Below, piece after piece: positions 5,185 to 7,767 of a DNA stretch of 7,767 nucleotides (position 1 is its first letter; every line of letters starts with the position of its first letter). The DNA comes from Clostridia bacterium. Its GTDB lineage: Bacteria; Bacillota; Clostridia; Oscillospirales; Acutalibacteraceae. The notes under the pieces were generated by a model. That model ran no database searches and was not told where the DNA came from. It worked only from the letters and a program-made list of their open reading frames with translations. The stretch lies in assembly GCA_017437165.1 (NCBI GenBank), contig JAFSBS010000185.1:1-7767 (forward strand), in the 5' to 3' direction. Both the position numbers and the translations under genes were made by a program.

Positions 5185-5221
5185 TTTACTGATATTTTCG
5201 TTTTTGGAAAATATCAGTAAA
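5185..5221 (-). terminator. Terminator of the glycerophosphodiesterase gene, overlapping its last codons
   Basis: TTTACTGATATTTTC (5185-5199) pairs perfectly with GAAAATATCAGTAAA (5207-5221), a 15-bp stem with a 7-nt loop. The stop codon TGA (5216-5214) and the end of the last codon are in the stem. On the minus strand it runs into TTTTGTG. The stem is long but AT-rich. Confidence 0.78.
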
Positions 5222-6053
5222 TCACAGAATTGGTAGTTATGTATTTAACACCCATATTATAAAGTTGCTCTATTTTTTCGAGGTCATCAACCGTCCAAGC
5301 ACACAGTTTAATTTTTTTATCATTAGCCGTTTTTATTATATCGCCACTATTTTTTTTGTGATTAAATGCTAATGCAAAATTATTATTTACACATTCATTT
5401 ATTTCAGTATCGGTAATTTCTTCTACCAAATACCATATTTCAATATTTTTATCAAGCTTTCTTATAGTTTTTAGTGCCTCTATGTTAAACGAAATTATTA
5501 TTGAGTTTTCTCTTAGTTCGTATTTATCGAGTAATTTCAGAATTTCCTGTAGTTTTTCTTTGCTTCCGTTTTTTATTTCAATTTGCGGAACAATATTCAT
5601 ATCTTTACAAACTACTAAAAACTCCTCTAATGTCGGTATTTTCTGATTTGGGTATTTTTCTACATTAACACCATTATCTATTACATATTCCTGCAACTCA
5701 TCATACGTTGCATCTGCTATATTTTTATATCCGTTTGTTAATCTGAAAATATTGTCATCATGGTAAATGACCCAGACACCATCTTTTGTTAAATGGACAT
5801 CACATTCTGCTGCAAAGAAGTTAAATTCTGCCGCCTTTTCAAATGCAGCAATTGTATTTTCCGGTGCAACACCTGAAAACCCACGATGTGCCGTGAGTTT
5901 GATATCCTTTGTATTTTTAATATTGCTATCACTTATTGTCTTTATTTCAGGGGCATCGTAACCTAAAAACAAATCTGCTACATACACTCCACCAAAGATT
6001 ATAATTGCTATAGCAAGTAATATTGAAATTATTTTTACTTTTTTCTTATTCAT
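5214..6053 (-). CDS. Membrane-anchored glycerophosphodiester phosphodiesterase
   Basis: 279 residues. One N-terminal hydrophobic segment (about 7-30) preceded by NKKKVK anchors the protein with the enzyme outside the membrane; no lipobox or clear cleavage site is seen. The GDPD TIM-barrel starts at about residue 52 with TAHRGFSGVAPENT (H56, R57, E65, N66), followed by ECDVHLTKDG (E83, D85), YHDD (H98), the metal ligand E159 in IEIK, and the C-terminal AWTVDD at 252-257. These are the residues for divalent metal binding and the two-histidine mechanism. The enzyme hydrolyses glycerophosphodiesters to glycerol-3-phosphate and an alcohol; extracellular members can act on lipid head groups or teichoic-acid-type polymers. 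ATG 6053 has a modest AAGG 8 nt upstream. It lies downstream of the rplQ terminator with no clear promoter of its own. Confidence 0.93.
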   Translation of the reverse strand: MNKKKVKIISILLAIAIIIFGGVYVADLFLGYDAPEIKTISDSNIKNTKDIKLTAHRGFSGVAPENTIAAFEKAAEFNFFAAECDVHLTKDGVWVIYHDDNIFRLTNGYKNIADATYDELQEYVIDNGVNVEKYPNQKIPTLEEFLVVCKDMNIVPQIEIKNGSKEKLQEILKLLDKYELRENSIIISFNIEALKTIRKLDKNIEIWYLVEEITDTEINECVNNNFALAFNHKKNSGDIIKTANDKKIKLCAWTVDDLEKIEQLYNMGVKYITTNSVIY

Positions 6054-6071
6054 TTTAAATACCTTAATTTA

Positions 6072-6105
6072 AAAATCCCATTCGCAAAAAAACGAACGGG
6101 ATTTT
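6072..6105 (-). terminator. Intrinsic terminator after rplQ
   Basis: AAAATCCC (6072-6079) pairs with GGGATTTT (6098-6105) and TTCG (6081-6084) with CGAA (6093-6096), with an 8-nt loop. The remaining pair is an A/C mismatch in plus-strand RNA but a G-U pair in minus-strand RNA, so the stem is a full 13 bp only in the direction of rplQ. A U5 run follows. It starts 9 bp after the rplQ stop. Confidence 0.88.
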
Positions 6106-6114
6106 AAAACAAAA

Positions 6115-6456
6115 TTAGATTAATTCAAGAATGCACATCTCTGCAGCGTCACCGCGGCGAGCTTCAGTCTTGATAATACGGCAGTAACCGCCGTTAACAT
6201 CTTTATATTTTGGAGCTACTTCGTTAAAGAGCTTTTTAACAACATCACTCTTAGTAATATAAGATGCTACTTGTCTTCTGTTATGAAGATTATCTTCCTT
6301 AGCAATAGTAATCATTTTTTCTGCCATTGCACGTACTTCTTTAGCACGAGTAACAGTTGTTGTCATCTTACCGTTTTCGATAAGAGCTGTAACCATGTTA
6401 CGGAGCATAGCATTTCTGTGATCACTTGCTCTGCCAAGTTTTCTTGTTCCGGGCAT
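6115..6456 (-). CDS. rplQ: Large ribosomal subunit protein bL17
   Basis: 113 residues, the short bacterial form of L17, beginning with the family signature [20 protein letters not shown]. The [14 protein letters not shown] segment (about 38-51) and the final AEMCILELI are also typical. It binds 23S rRNA on the solvent side of the 50S subunit. The start is fixed by AAAGGAG 8 nt upstream of ATG 6456. It follows rpoA by 30 nt and closes the classical rpsD-rpoA-rplQ cluster. No irregularity was seen. Confidence 0.98.
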   Translation of the reverse strand: MPGTRKLGRASDHRNAMLRNMVTALIENGKMTTTVTRAKEVRAMAEKMITIAKEDNLHNRRQVASYITKSDVVKKLFNEVAPKYKDVNGGYCRIIKTEARRGDAAEMCILELI

Positions 6457-6486
6457 CTATAACACTCCTTTGCCGAAAATATGGAC

Positions 6487-7437
6487 TTATTCGTCCTCGT
6501 CTTTAAGAGTAAATCCGAGAGAAGCTAACTTGTTTACAACCTCATCAAGAGATTTTCTACCAAGGTTTCTAACTTTCATCATATCGTCTTCTGTTTTGTT
6601 AATCAAATCTTCAACAGTATTGATTCCTGCTCTCTTGAGACAGTTGAATGAACGAACTGAAAGGTCAAGTTCTTCAATTGTCATTTCAAGAACTTTTTCT
6701 TTTGCACTGTTATCTGTTGTAACCATAATCTCTGTATTTGAAACTTCATCAGAAAGGTCAACAAAGAGATTAAGATGTTCTGTAAGAATTTTAGCAGCGA
6801 AAGAAACAGCTTCTTTTGCAGAAATTGTACCATCTGTCCAAACTTCAATTGAAAGTTTGTCGTAGTCAGTAATTTGACCAACACGAGTATTGTTAACTGT
6901 ATAGTTAACTTTTAATACCGGTGAGTAAATTGAGTCAATAGCAATAACACCAATCTCAGGAGCAAGAAGTTGTTTGTTTCTGTCTGAAGAAACATATCCT
7001 CTACCCTTATCAGCGGTAAGTTCCATAGAAACGTGAGCACCGTTGTCAAGTGTTGCTATATGATGGTCTGGGTTAAGAATTTCAACCTCAGAGTCTGTTT
7101 TAATATCACCAGCAGTGATTTCACCAGAGCCGTTTGCTTCTATATACATAGTTTTTGGACCGTCTCCGTGAATTTTGAGAATAACGCCCTTAAGGTTAAG
7201 AACTATTTCTGTAACGTCTTCTTTAACGTTAGGAATTGTTGAGAATTCGTGAAGAATACCATCAATTTTTACAGATGTAATTGCATAACCCGGTAATGAA
7301 GAAAGAAGTACACGACGAAGGCTGTTACCTAAAGTTGTACCAAAACCTCTTTCAAGTGGTTCTACTACAAACACACCATGTGCTGTTTCTTCCATTGAAT
7401 CAGAGAACTCAATTCTTGGTTTCTCAATACCGATCAT
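6487..7437 (-). CDS. rpoA: DNA-directed RNA polymerase subunit alpha
   Basis: 316 residues, the normal length. The N-terminal assembly domain (about 1-230) contains the dimerisation and beta-binding segment [20 protein letters not shown] at 28-47. A linker leads to the C-terminal domain (about 248-312) with its helix-hairpin-helix: [16 protein letters not shown] carries R262 and N265, the equivalents of E. coli R265 and N268 that contact UP-element DNA, and NLGRKSL (291-297) holds the second DNA-contact loop. The ribosome binding site AGGAGGG lies 6 nt before ATG 7437, one of the strongest in the window, as expected for a core subunit. The gene sits between rpsD and rplQ, the standard Firmicutes order. 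Confidence 0.99.
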   Translation of the reverse strand: MIGIEKPRIEFSDSMEETAHGVFVVEPLERGFGTTLGNSLRRVLLSSLPGYAITSVKIDGILHEFSTIPNVKEDVTEIVLNLKGVILKIHGDGPKTMYIEANGSGEITAGDIKTDSEVEILNPDHHIATLDNGAHVSMELTADKGRGYVSSDRNKQLLAPEIGVIAIDSIYSPVLKVNYTVNNTRVGQITDYDKLSIEVWTDGTISAKEAVSFAAKILTEHLNLFVDLSDEVSNTEIMVTTDNSAKEKVLEMTIEELDLSVRSFNCLKRAGINTVEDLINKTEDDMMKVRNLGRKSLDEVVNKLASLGFTLKDEDE

Positions 7438-7521
7438 ACCAAACCCTCCTAAATTTTACATAGTTTAACCATGTTTTTGTTAGTTTTTTGCCAAAGCAAA
7501 AGATAAGGCTATAGAGCATTA
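7438..7521 (-). other. rpsD-rpoA intergenic gap, no gene seen
   Basis: This 84-nt stretch holds the rpoA ribosome binding site and a small hairpin (TTTTGC at 7486-7491, CAAA, GCAAAA at 7496-7501). In the direction of transcription the hairpin is followed by AAAAAC rather than U, so it is not a terminator, and rpsD, rpoA and rplQ are probably one transcript. Confidence 0.5.
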
Positions 7522-7767
7522 TTATTTTGAGTAGAACTCAACGATAAGATGCTCTTCGATAGGAGCTTCAATCTGCTCTCTATCAGGAAGGTTGATAACC
7601 TTTGCTGTATTAGCATCACTATTTCTCTCAAGCCATGTTGGTACAGGTCTTGCACCATTTGTTTCGAGAATATTTTTGAAAGAATCTGTTGAAGCAGATT
7701 TCTCTTTAATTGAAATTGCATCGCCTGGCTTACAGAGGTAAGAAGGGATGTCAACCTTACTGCCGTT
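7522..7767 (-). CDS. rpsD: Small ribosomal subunit protein uS4, C-terminal part (start beyond the right edge)
   Basis: The minus-strand frame entering at base 7767 encodes the last 81 residues, ending in tandem TAA stops (7522-7524 and 7519-7521). It opens within the S4 RNA-binding domain (NGSKVDIPSYLCKPGDAISI), continues with the VPTWLERN segment and closes with HLIVEFYSK, the near-universal end of bacterial S4. The protein binds 16S rRNA early in 30S assembly and in some bacteria represses its own operon. It precedes rpoA by 84 nt. The N-terminal half is outside the window, so zinc-binding cysteines and the start cannot be assessed. Confidence 0.95.
   Translation of the reverse strand, partial: NGSKVDIPSYLCKPGDAISIKEKSASTDSFKNILETNGARPVPTWLERNSDANTAKVINLPDREQIEAPIEEHLIVEFYSK

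Noticed and set aside
6470..6865. Plus-strand 131-codon frame opposite rpoA
   Set aside because: It is a low-complexity Ser/Arg-rich shadow of rpoA with no start signals.
7486..7501. Small hairpin between rpsD and rpoA as a terminator or S4 binding site
   Set aside because: The stem has only 6 bp and no U-run in the direction of transcription, and there is no pseudoknot-like structure to support S4 autoregulation.
7509..7754. Minus-strand 81-codon frame overlapping the right end
   Set aside because: It is in a different frame from the clear uS4 C-terminus at 7522-7767 and has no recognisable sequence.

Overview
The window looks like chromosomal DNA from a low-GC Gram-positive anaerobe, most likely class Clostridia (possibly a Ruminococcaceae/Oscillospirales-type gut bacterium; the family is a guess). 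The evidence is the AT-rich intergenic DNA, AGGAGG-type ribosome binding sites, consensus TTGACA/TATAAT promoters, strong hairpin terminators, the rpsD-rpoA-rplQ order, a WalJ/YycJ-type hydrolase next to murA, and a TxpA/BsrG-like toxin gene.

Left part (1-1060): the 5' portion of an AIM24-family gene runs leftwards off the window, with a 20-bp palindrome over its putative promoter. Between it and the next gene is a compact locus that I read as a complete type I toxin-antitoxin system. A 31-codon gene for a single-pass membrane peptide lies at 685-780 on the minus strand, with its own promoter at 874-902. A perfect consensus promoter at 576-604 on the plus strand drives an antisense RNA of about 87 nt that ends in a hairpin terminator at 654-697 and overlaps the 3' end of the toxin message. 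The toxin leader carries four mutually complementary segments around the Shine-Dalgarno sequence and a 16-bp complementarity to the message's own 3' end. Together these suggest an RNA switch. This is the most interesting part of the window.

Middle left (1061-2466): one plus-strand gene encodes a protein with an N-terminal XRE-type helix-turn-helix, about six membrane segments and a 150-residue extracytoplasmic loop that appears internally duplicated. It ends at a strong bidirectional terminator shared with the convergent operon.

Middle (2464-5100): a tight minus-strand operon, murA - walJ/yycJ-like - low-molecular-weight tyrosine phosphatase, with gaps of 6 and 2 nt. It is read from an extended -10 promoter at 5086-5094. 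MurA commits UDP-GlcNAc to peptidoglycan synthesis, and WalJ-type hydrolases are linked in Bacilli to the cell-wall WalRK system, so the operon has a cell-envelope flavour. The start of murA is better placed at GTG 4997 than at the upstream GTG 5006.

Right part (5165-7767): a membrane-anchored glycerophosphodiester phosphodiesterase with a terminator overlapping its last codons, then the ribosomal/transcription cluster rpsD (3' part only), rpoA and rplQ, all on the minus strand, with a terminator after rplQ. No tRNA, rRNA, CRISPR array, IS element or phage gene was seen.
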